This document shows positions 41,460 through 49,528 of a stretch of 64,000 nt of DNA, in pieces. Position numbers and translations under genes: made by a program. The stretch is taken from assembly GCA_963565915.1 (NCBI GenBank), contig OY751488.1, positions 5,208,001 to 5,272,000 on the forward strand, read 5' to 3'. The notes under the pieces were generated by a model, which had not been told where the DNA came from, made no database searches, and worked only from the letters and a program-made list of their open reading frames with translations. The first letter of the stretch is position 1; each line of letters starts with the position of its first letter. The DNA is from Entoloma clypeatum. Taxonomy: Eukaryota; Basidiomycota; Agaricomycetes; Agaricales; Entolomataceae.

Positions 41460-41964
41460 TGTTACAGTCCGATCAGCTCCAACAATTTCCGACCAATTCT
41501 GACACCTCCGACACCTCCAACATTTTGACTAATACTTGTTATGCACACTTACTGTTATGAATCTTGTTACTATGTACATTACTTACATCTGACCATTTTA
41601 CTTATGTTAAGCATCTCTGACAGCCACTCATTATCTGACTCCGATGAAGCCACATGTCCTCCAACATAGTATTTAAACTTATGTAGAATTGTGTAATAGC
41701 TTCAGTTTGAATATCAACTTAGATTTGACATCACACCTCCCATCCTCTTTCCTACTCTTAACTTGAGTCCAACCTCTGACCCTCTGATCCTCTGATCCTC
41801 TGAATTAAGGACACCGACATATTAGCAAGGGCGCAACACACAAGTTGAAGCCAAGTCCTTGCCCCTACGTTGCACGCGCTCCGACCCTCCGACCTCCGAT
41901 GCATCTGACGTAGCTCCGACATTTTTATCGATCAGTTCTTAACAGAATGCTACTTAAGGTGTGA
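41460..41964 (+). repeat. 3' LTR of element F (3' boundary approximate)
   Basis: Starts TGTTACAG directly after the polypurine tract; contains a TATTTAA box followed about 28 nt later by AGTTTGAATATC, comparable to the RNA start of B. Confidence 0.6.
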
Positions 41965-42628
41965 CTTCCTGTGTTCTTAAAATAGAAGTCTGTAAGCACA
42001 TTGTAAGGTGATTCTAAGGCATCTCTAAGAATATAAGCAGTTGTGCAAGGGATTGAAATCATCATTGAATCATATAAACTGTTGTTTCAAAGTCACAGAA
42101 GACAAGATCAAGAAGACCTCAAGTCAGACAAAATGAATGTATAAGAAACCATTGTTTTGAAGTTACAAAAGACACATTCAAAGGACATTAAGTCACAAGA
42201 GTTGAATAAAAGGAATTTCTTATTTTTATTCTGAAGTGCTCATCTACTATGAGTTACAGTCCACAAAATCATTAGTGAATTCTGAAGTGGGGCTAGGAGG
42301 CGGAGGCGGTTACACTGCAGTGGATCAGTCAGTTATTTATGACAAAGCATAGAGGGCGAAGAGGGAACTTGCCATCCTGTGAGTCTAGTGGGAGTCCTCA
42401 GAGGTCGTTGTTGGCTGTGGAGCATTTGTTGTTAGTGAGGGCATAAATGTGAGTGGCCATAGTGCTTACCATTAAGATACAGTATTGTGGCAGGCAACTG
42501 TGCCATGGCAGCTGGCCATCCCCATTGTTACCATTTTGCAAACTCAGTGGGATGGGGCCACTTGTTGTTATGATCATACGAGGGGTGGGCATAGACGTAA
42601 CAGTTTGTTATGGGGATGAGCTTCCTTA
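41965..42628. other. Non-coding stretch between elements
   Basis: No gene is supported. Two imperfect copies of TGTTT(C/T)(A/G)AAGTYACARAAGAC occur near 42085 and 42150. TGTTATGATCATACGAGG near 42565 resembles the start of the LTR at 42629 and may be a relic of a second insertion. Confidence 0.4.
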
Positions 42629-43422
42629 TGTTATGATCATATTTTCACTTTTCACTTTATCTTATCTTACCTCAATCTTATCTTATCTACATCGTGTCGT
42701 ACATGAGGACATCTTATCATTATTGCGCAGCATGATGCAGCCTCAAAGCAGCCTCATGGTATTTACATATATAAGTAGGGTACTTTCACTTGTATTTGAT
42801 AGCTTGTTCTCTTGAGATTCCTGCTGGGTCTCTTGGCAATACAGTTCTCTTATCACCTCTCCACTTCGTTCCTAAGTTTGGGCTCATGACGTCGTTTGAT
42901 CTAGCATCGCCTCAACAGAAGAACAAGCTCTTTCTACTCGCCTGCCCAAACACACACTTCCTACTCCATCATCACTATTCTTGCCGTTTCGCACTTTTGC
43001 ATTATAAGTCGCACTTTGTTATTACACACGGACCCTAGCATTAAGGGGGACCTCCCAGACTTCAGGGATAAGAAGAGAAACGCTCGGTGCACCCACTATA
43101 ACTAGTGTTGCCGTTCGAGACACATAGGGAAACGTTGAGCCCGTCCCGTGTTGAGGTGACCAAAGGCCGACACATCTAACCTTCAGGGAAGTTGCTGGTG
43201 CATGGGATGGTTTGGAAGAGAAGACCGTACATGTCTAGTTCGCAACAGGTGTTCCAATCCCCGACTCCTCGACATCTCGATTTGACCAGTCCAGCGCGCG
43301 TAGGGGTATTGACCGCGTGGACTTCATCATTCCTAGATCTTCCTCCATTTGGGCATCCCAACTGCCTGGGTAGACAGATTGTTCTTTGGGTTTTCTTTTT
43401 AGATTTTTTTTTGCCTAAGCGT
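42629..43422 (+). mobile_element. LTR plus leader of an N-family gypsy element (truncated)
   Basis: A 289-bp LTR (42629-42917) has the same length and layout as the LTRs of N. The same primer site (GAAGAACAAGCTC) follows, then about 500 bp of the N leader in diverged form, up to TTTTTTGCCTAAGCG. There it is cut by an LTR fragment of the G family, before the gag start. The opposite strand from N and clear divergence make it an independent, older insertion. Confidence 0.85.
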
Positions 43423-43890
43423 TGATACGACCGCTGCGCAGCTGTGCGTGAAAATTCACTTTTCCCACAGTTTTGTCAATATAAGAATATAATGCTGGCC
43501 CCTTCACAAACATATTCTATTGGAACTGATGGTACTACTGGCTATTTAAGAGTGTCTAAATACCACTGGACCACCTTTGGTCATGATCTTGGGAACAGTC
43601 ACTTTGAGGGCTTAACCAAAACTTGACACAAAACACTTTATTTCTCAATGGATAAGACCATTGAGGGGACCAGTCATTAATAATGATATCCTATGACCTA
43701 TCACCCTATCCAATCACTACTATTGACTATGGACAATCTGAGGGCTCGGGGGACTCATAATAATGAGCAGGATGCCCAGCATTACAGTGTACGATGCGCG
43801 ATCACAGATGCCGTGATGCCAATCCGTGTGACTTACCAGAAATAGACCAAACCCTGGAAACGGGTTCCCGGTCCGTGACTTGTTGACGAG
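43423..43890 (+). repeat. LTR fragment of the G family
   Basis: TGATACGACCG at 43423 and the following 450 bp align with the start of the LTRs of element G (AACTGATGGTACWACTGGCT, GTGTCTAAATACCACTG, GATAAGACCA). Similarity fades after about 43890, so the rest of the 1194-bp LTR is missing or too diverged. It joins the N-family leader without a visible duplication. Confidence 0.75.
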
Positions 43891-44560
43891 TCTATGGTCG
43901 ATGGGTCCAACTCGATCCCGTCAAATGAAGGAACCTGAGAGGCACAGAATGGGTTCCTGTCAGATCCTGTCAGAGCCGTTGGAATGAAATCAGAGAATCT
44001 CATAGGTTGCTCTTGTTTTCGACGATTTGTTCATCCACCATTTGCTCACGCTCAATATACTTATAATGTTTTGATGATATTCAACCTAATATAATATTTG
44101 GTGAACATCTGCCACACTTTGAACAACATCGGCCATGCCTTCCGTCCACCAACCCTGTTGTTCGGCTTTGGTGTCCAATAAAGCTCAACCCCTCCCGCTC
44201 ATCCATCAGAAGATGAAGTTAAGGTTTTTCAAGTTCCTCATTCTAATTCTTTCCTGAACATCCGCCTCTCATGTTCAATGCTCTTCTGCAATTTGTTGTG
44301 AAGGAGGGCCGAGGCATTGGAATTTTTTCAGTGAATGTTGTCCCAAGTGCGATTTACTGCTCGTCTTAAGGCCGAATTCCTCATTTCCCTCACCTCAGCA
44401 TTTAATTTATGTCCCGTCCAACTCCCCGTCCCATCCAAGGCCCCCAAGGAGCCCAACCAACATTCATGATCATCAAAGTCAGTGCTGAGGACTGCGCACA
44501 GCTAGGTTGATGTGGCCTCTTGTTTTTGTTTCTTATTTCTGATACAATAGGTCTCTCTAG
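43891..44560. other. Unassigned stretch
   Basis: Could contain diverged remains of the G-type LTR at its left side. No open frame or motif is supported. Confidence 0.3.
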
Positions 44561-44587
44561 ACACACGAAACACAGACCAGGCCAAGG

Positions 44588-45104
44588 ATGAATTCGAAAT
44601 TGGAGACACCGATAGTATGTACTCGAACATTCCCAACTTATGTGACACCCTTAACCGCCGGGTCTTTGACAGCATTCTCATACCTCCACCCTGTGGTTGA
44701 TCAATCAGAAACTTGTCAAGTCCTTTGTCGATACGACGAACTACTCTTCCCCCGATGCCTTCAACCCATCTACCAAAACCAACAGTTTCTTGACACACAC
44801 ATTTTTCAGATCATCCATGAATTCAACTCAACCTGCGGCATCTATCCCTGCACATTTGAGGCAGCTGTCAACTGCGCCACAACATGTAATGCCTGCCTCC
44901 ACGTCTTTTCTCCCGAAGGACACAACACGCATCTCAATCCCATTCTAGCTGGTGATTCTATCGTATGGAAGTGTCGGAATTCTCTTTCTACCACTCTAGG
45001 TTAGTCTTTTTTTTAGAGTGTTCGCACTGTTTTCTAACCAGGGTCTGTGATTCCAGTTCTTCCACGAGTTCTCTGCCCGCCCACTGAAAAGATGATGTTC
45101 ACGC
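44588..45104 (+). other. Possible host exon(s) interrupted by element G, unrecognised
   Basis: An open frame at 44588-45004 encodes a cysteine-containing sequence (NCATTCNACLHVFSPEGHNT). A GT-AG-like gap follows near 45002-45057, and then VLPRVLCPPTEKMMFT up to the insertion site of G. Joined across G with one copy of ACGC, the frame continues at 59381 with PSYMEVNVQSFLFTPIGAAF and CPGCELRCTF, stopping at 59593. This may be a host gene or another old element; I recognise no family. Alternative frames in the region are also open, so the reading is uncertain. Confidence 0.3.
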
Positions 45105-46298
45105 TGATACGACCGTCGCGCGGCTACAGCCAAATTTGCGAAATTCCCACGGTTTTGTCAATGAAAGAACATTATATCGGCTCCGTTAAACATTATTCTA
45201 TTGGAACTGATGGTACAACTGGCTACCTAAGAGTGTCTAAATACCACTGAACCACCTTTGGTCATGATCATAGGAACAGTCACATTCTGAGGGCTTAACT
45301 ATAGGCTTGACACAAACTTTCTATTCTCACTGGATAAGACCAGTGAGGGAGGCAGTAATAATATTTCTTTGACCTATCACCCTATCCAATATACAACACT
45401 ATGGTCTATGGACACTACAGAGACCCGGGGGACTTATAATCAAGCAATAATGCCCAGCATCACGAAATGCGATGCGCGATCACTGATGCCGTAATGCCAA
45501 ATGCGTAACTTACCCGAAATAGAACGACCCTTGGAAACGGGATCGTTGATGGCTGCCGAGGCACCAAGTTGGTACCCAAGGGCCCAAACCCTTGATTCAT
45601 GGAAACCGGACCCTTGATCGACTCCATCAATATTGATGCGATGCTCTGGAATGCTCGCGAAACAACGCGCCCTTGTCGCTCCACTCCTTTAGGGTCCGTA
45701 ACCCTCTCGACGCATGGAAAAACATCAGATATGGTCCCTGGTGACCCTTTCACATGCTCGCAATGGACAATATACCGCGGACCGATTTGATTTTACCTTT
45801 TACTTATGATAAACTTTATTTATTCTAAATTGCCGTCTCATGTATAAAAACCTCTCGATATTGTCATGTACTGTAGAATTAGGCTGGGTCTTCCCCCAGA
45901 TCATAACGTAGCTCTCTCCTCTGTGTGTTTGAGTGCACTGTGGTTGTCTAAAGTCTCATATTGAACCAGTTGATTGTTGGAGCCTGAGTGCTCACCTGTT
46001 GCCTTGTTGAAACCTTGATTGTTGCCTGTTGGATCGAAAGGGACTCTGTGGACCTTGAGATCAAAACCGATTCCTTAAAAAGCTCTTTATTGAATCACAT
46101 ACCCGGATTTCAACGCGTGTTTGCGAGTTGAATTTCACACCCCAGACAAACCCCCCCGAACCTCACCGAAACAAAGGGATTTCGTCCCGCCCACCTAGAA
46201 CTTATTGAAGGGTTGTGTTGGTGATTGGTTAGAGGTGTTTTTCGGGCACTCACTCAGTGTTCGACACATTTCTCCGTCCATTCAGAACCATCTTCTCA
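45105..46298 (+). repeat. 5' LTR of element G
   Basis: 1194 bp, unusually long. TATAAAA at about 45844 is the likely promoter TATA box. Confidence 0.95.
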
Positions 46299-46300
46299 TC

Positions 46301-46314
46301 TGGAGCCCACCGCG
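46301..46314 (+). promoter_or_regulatory. Primer-binding site of G (tRNA type)
   Basis: TGGAGCCCACCGCG begins with the complement of a tRNA CCA end. The base before CCA in the primer would be U, which among tRNAs is typical of tRNA-Cys, so tRNA-Cys is a guess. The self-priming signature of N, D, H and B is absent. Confidence 0.6.
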
Positions 46315-46391
46315 AGGGGTGGTTTCAGTAGTTCGGACCCGTTTGCCTGCCGATTTCCTTCGTGGAAGTCATACCCCACCCTGACCCATAA

Positions 46392-48362
46392 ATCGCGCTT
46401 CGGCGTTTGAGACGCAAAGTGTCTTCGGTTGATAACTCGACCGTAACTTCTCGCCTGAAAGCAAAGGACGCGGAACCTTATAACCCCGAAGAATCCCCCA
46501 GATTCCTAGGAAGGAAACGCACCTTTGAAGAATCCGCGGAATATCCAACCAATTTGCTGAACAAAGACCTTGTTCGACACCGAATACCCAGAAACCCTTC
46601 ACGTCCATCCCGTGGACTTAATCTGAAACGTGCAGCTCAACGAATGACCAAAAGTGGTCCCATTGACAGCCCGAATAACCCCTTTGCACCCGAACTGGCA
46701 CCCAAGAAACGTGGTGAAAGTTCAAAACAGAAATATACCTTGAAGCCCGCGCATTTTACGCCGGCATCTGAAACCCCGAAACTAGACCTAGAAAAGAAAC
46801 CTGATTCAGATACAATGTCATCGGAATCACGCAAGAGAGGAATGCCTAACAGACGCGACAACAAAGCGCCGTCCTATGACAAGGCTCGGCCCGAGGAGTT
46901 GCTCCGTTACATTGAGGATGTTGAGAAAGAAATGGAACGAGCTGGAGTCAATGGCGACCAAGACCACAAAGACTGGTTGAGGTATTACGCTGATCAACGA
47001 AGCTCAGATGAATGGACGGTCTTGGAGGCTTACCCGATTGGTAACTCCTACGACGAGTTCAAAGAGGAACTCGTTAGCCACTACCCCGAAGCAACCGATA
47101 GTATTGAGGGCTCGGTCGCGCGTCTAGACAAGCTGTGTGCTAAGTCGAAACCGCTAACGACTGAGAACCTATCAGCTATGTTAGAATTTATCAGAGGCTT
47201 CAAATATGAAGGACGAAAGCTCGTAAGCGGTGGCTGCATTTCGAACCGAGAAATAGTTACAAAGTTTTTGAGCTGTCTCGACCCCGAACTGAAGAGGACT
47301 GTGGTTTGGCAGGTCTCCCAACTGTCTTTGAAAGGAGTCAGTTCGTCGTCTGGAAAAGAACGAGAGAAGACGCCACGTCATCATACAGACCCGATCGAAT
47401 TCGAGACTCTGCTTAAGGTTTTGGAGGGCTTGGTACGATCAGCCGAAAGTTACAATACGATCACGGCCAGTAGTACCTCCGGAACCTCAGTCAGTACTAC
47501 AGGAACGACGGCTAGGCCCCCTACTAGAACTCAGCATATGATTTTACAAAGGCCCATTGAAGGACCTACCCTGCTGAGTCCGAACGACCGCATGGTACAA
47601 CTTCTTGAGGACTTGAACGAGTCGATGGCAAAGAACACCGACGTTCTTGTCAACATGTCTAAGGAAAGCACTCAGCGACATGGGGAAACCACCAAGTCGA
47701 TCGAAACTGTCCATACCTTGTTGAATACGTGGCATAAGGACGGTGACCGCCCTGAGAGACCTGGTAATCAGTCGTACCAAGGATCGTCGAACCGATCGTC
47801 TGGACGACGAGACCAATGCCATTACTGTTGGGGTCCTGGACATTATATCGCCCATTGTGAATTCCTCGCCGCTGACGTTGCTGAAGGCAAAGTCCACACT
47901 CTGGACAATGGAACAAAAGTTGATTTCAAGACTGTGCCGAAGGAACCCTCTAACCTGTCACCCAAAGACCGGGTAGACCATCAGTGGAGGAACCGTAAAC
48001 AGTTCTTCGTTGAGGATCTTCCGGAGGACGGAATCATTGACTTGATTCCGAATGGCCTAGTTACACTTCAGACCAATCGAAACACCCGCGATAAAAGAGA
48101 TGAACTTATCGCGGACCTGCAGGAAAAGAATCGACGCGCTACTGAGGAGCGAGATATGTGGAAAGCAATAACGGCTCCCAGGCAATCGAACATGTCGGCG
48201 CCAGTTGCCCCGCAAGCATCCCAGAACGTATCAACTGTCGCACCTGCACAAACATCGATGGATCCGAAATCTATGGAATTTATGAGCATGTTGGCGAAGA
48301 TGATGAGCCTCTCGACTACGAACCAAGAAGGCGTCGAGAAGGGTTTCCCCAGAGCTCAATGA
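46392..48362 (+). CDS. Gag of element G
   Basis: The frame opens after a TAA at 46389 and runs to TGA at 48362, about 656 codons. The first ATG in frame is at 46644, but the upstream part also looks coding, so a non-ATG start, an intron or an earlier start is possible. The capsid-like region spans about residues 155-330 (LRYIEDVEKEMERAGV, WTVLEAYPIGNSYDEFKEEL, LSAMLEFIRGFKYEGRKLV). One zinc knuckle of unusual type, CHYCWGPGHYIAHC (C-x2-C-x4-H-x4-C), follows. A predicted coiled coil lies near the end (DELIADLQEKNRRATEERDM). The gag type belongs to a group common in mushroom genomes. The heptamer GGGTTTC lies 5 codons before the stop. Confidence 0.88.
   Translation: MALRRLRRKVSSVDNSTVTSRLKAKDAEPYNPEESPRFLGRKRTFEESAEYPTNLLNKDLVRHRIPRNPSRPSRGLNLKRAAQRMTKSGPIDSPNNPFAPELAPKKRGESSKQKYTLKPAHFTPASETPKLDLEKKPDSDTMSSESRKRGMPNRRDNKAPSYDKARPEELLRYIEDVEKEMERAGVNGDQDHKDWLRYYADQRSSDEWTVLEAYPIGNSYDEFKEELVSHYPEATDSIEGSVARLDKLCAKSKPLTTENLSAMLEFIRGFKYEGRKLVSGGCISNREIVTKFLSCLDPELKRTVVWQVSQLSLKGVSSSSGKEREKTPRHHTDPIEFETLLKVLEGLVRSAESYNTITASSTSGTSVSTTGTTARPPTRTQHMILQRPIEGPTLLSPNDRMVQLLEDLNESMAKNTDVLVNMSKESTQRHGETTKSIETVHTLLNTWHKDGDRPERPGNQSYQGSSNRSSGRRDQCHYCWGPGHYIAHCEFLAADVAEGKVHTLDNGTKVDFKTVPKEPSNLSPKDRVDHQWRNRKQFFVEDLPEDGIIDLIPNGLVTLQTNRNTRDKRDELIADLQEKNRRATEERDMWKAITAPRQSNMSAPVAPQASQNVSTVAPAQTSMDPKSMEFMSMLAKMMSLSTTNQEGVEKGFPRAQ
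48341..48347 (+). promoter_or_regulatory. -1 frameshift heptamer GGGTTTC at gag-pro junction of G
   Basis: In gag phase AAG GGT TTC CCC, so G GGT TTC fits X XXY YYZ. After a -1 slip the reading is GFPQSSMIATRAQ, the pro frame, while the gag frame ends 5 codons later. Confidence 0.72.
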
Positions 48363-49528
48363 TTGCGACTCGTGCTCAAAAGCGAAAAGAGCCGACGGAG
48401 TTGCATGAGAGCGGAGATGATCGTGGATATACAGAGAACTTAGAAGAAACAAATAAAGATACCCGGAACTCGATACCCAAGAAGAAACTGGACAGAACCG
48501 TTGAGGAATCAAAGGAACCCGATGATTCAGAACATGACTTGCCATTCAGGAATGTACCGGAGCTTGAAACGGTACCTTCCAATATACCTGGCAAAGATAT
48601 CCGCGGAACACGAATGGAACCGGGGAAGCACGTACCAGTCTATAAAACTCGTGCACCGGTAGAGGACCTGGAACTTGATGACCTGCTGGATCGCATCTTG
48701 AAAGCGGATGTAACGGTCAAACTAGGAACCCTGTTGAAGTCAGTAAAAGGCACGAGAGTGACCTTACGAAAACTACTGACCAGTAAACGAGTACCCATCA
48801 AACCGAAAATGGTCGCTCAGATTGAATCAATGAGTGATGAAGCGTTGAAGTATTGGGAGACCTATGCCCGAACGAATGACTTAGACGATCTACTGGACGT
48901 GAAAGACCTGTCAGCCGCCTCGTATACGGTTCTATGCGATGCAAGTCAAGGCTTACCAAAAGGGTCCGTAGTCGTCTCGGATCCTGTTGTCCAATACTTG
49001 AACACCTTGTCCACGAATGAGAAGCCGAAACCAGTCTTTGTCGCACAGGAATCGTGCGCGTTGAGGACTGTTTTCCCCTTGATAAATGACAAGACCCATG
49101 AAGAAAGCGTCTTGGACCAAGGGTCTCAGATCGTGTCCATCTCGAAGGCAATTGCCAAAGGATTGGGACTCACCTGGGATCCGGAAATCTTGATCCATAT
49201 GCAAGGCGCCAACGGACAGTTCGAAAAGTCCCTGGGTTTAGCTAAGAACGTGCCATTTAAGTTCGGAAAGCTCGCAGTCTACCTGCAAATGCACGTTTTC
49301 ACCGAGCCTCCCTACAAGGTACTTCTCGGACGACCTTTTGACGCCGTTACACGGAGTACCTACAAGAACGATGAACACGGAGGACAAATGCTTATTCTAA
49401 AATGTCCCCTCACAAATGATGAAATTAAAGTCGAAACCTACGAACGAGGCAGAACGCCGAGTGATTCTAAGACTGGAAAGCAGGGTTTTCGCAACTCGAT
49501 GATCTGGTGGAAAGCCGGGGAGTGTTAG
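48347..49528 (+). CDS. Pro (aspartic protease) frame of element G
   Basis: About 393 codons in the -1 frame relative to gag. A long charged region (KRKEPTELHESGDDRG, LDRTVEESKEPDDSEHDLPF) precedes the protease, which has the active-site loop VLDQGSQIVSISKAI, an unusual DQGS in place of DSG/DTG, and the second signature VLLGRPFDAVTRS. A hydrophobic-acidic strand pattern in between (FKFGKLAVYLQMHVF) fits the retropepsin fold. The frame stops at TAG 49528 just after the second slippery heptamer, so protease can be made as Gag-Pro alone. The frame is free of stops. Confidence 0.85.
   Translation, partial: PQSSMIATRAQKRKEPTELHESGDDRGYTENLEETNKDTRNSIPKKKLDRTVEESKEPDDSEHDLPFRNVPELETVPSNIPGKDIRGTRMEPGKHVPVYKTRAPVEDLELDDLLDRILKADVTVKLGTLLKSVKGTRVTLRKLLTSKRVPIKPKMVAQIESMSDEALKYWETYARTNDLDDLLDVKDLSAASYTVLCDASQGLPKGSVVVSDPVVQYLNTLSTNEKPKPVFVAQESCALRTVFPLINDKTHEESVLDQGSQIVSISKAIAKGLGLTWDPEILIHMQGANGQFEKSLGLAKNVPFKFGKLAVYLQMHVFTEPPYKVLLGRPFDAVTRSTYKNDEHGGQMLILKCPLTNDEIKVETYERGRTPSDSKTGKQGFRNSMIWWKAGEC
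49483..49489 (+). promoter_or_regulatory. -1 frameshift heptamer GGGTTTT at pro-pol junction of G
   Basis: In pro phase CAG GGT TTT CGC, so G GGT TTT fits X XXY YYZ. After a -1 slip the reading is GFSQLDDLVESRGVLATLIR, the pol frame, while pro stops 13 codons later. Confidence 0.75.

Larger units (their letters stand above)
40297..41964 (+). mobile_element. 3' remainder of gypsy element F (related to B)
   Basis: Element F is on the plus strand and only its 3' end is recognisable. It has an antisense zinc-cluster gene (40341 to about 41395), a polypurine tract CTAAGGGGAAAATAC (about 41445-41459) and a 3' LTR from 41460 starting TGTTACAG. The LTR resembles that of B in parts (CACAAGTTGAAGCCARGTCC, AGTTYRAATATC, CTCCGACATTTT). 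It seems to end near 41964. The stretch CCCTTAGGGCYGAACCC next to the polypurine tract is shared with B at 20690-20720. B is inserted into F at CCAAG. The 5' part of F was not found; it may be deleted or lie left of copia A in unrecognisable form. Confidence 0.65.

Noticed and set aside
48348..48400. Stem-loop or pseudoknot downstream of the G gag-pro slippery site
   Set aside because: Only 4-bp pairings found by eye; needs folding software before it can be claimed.
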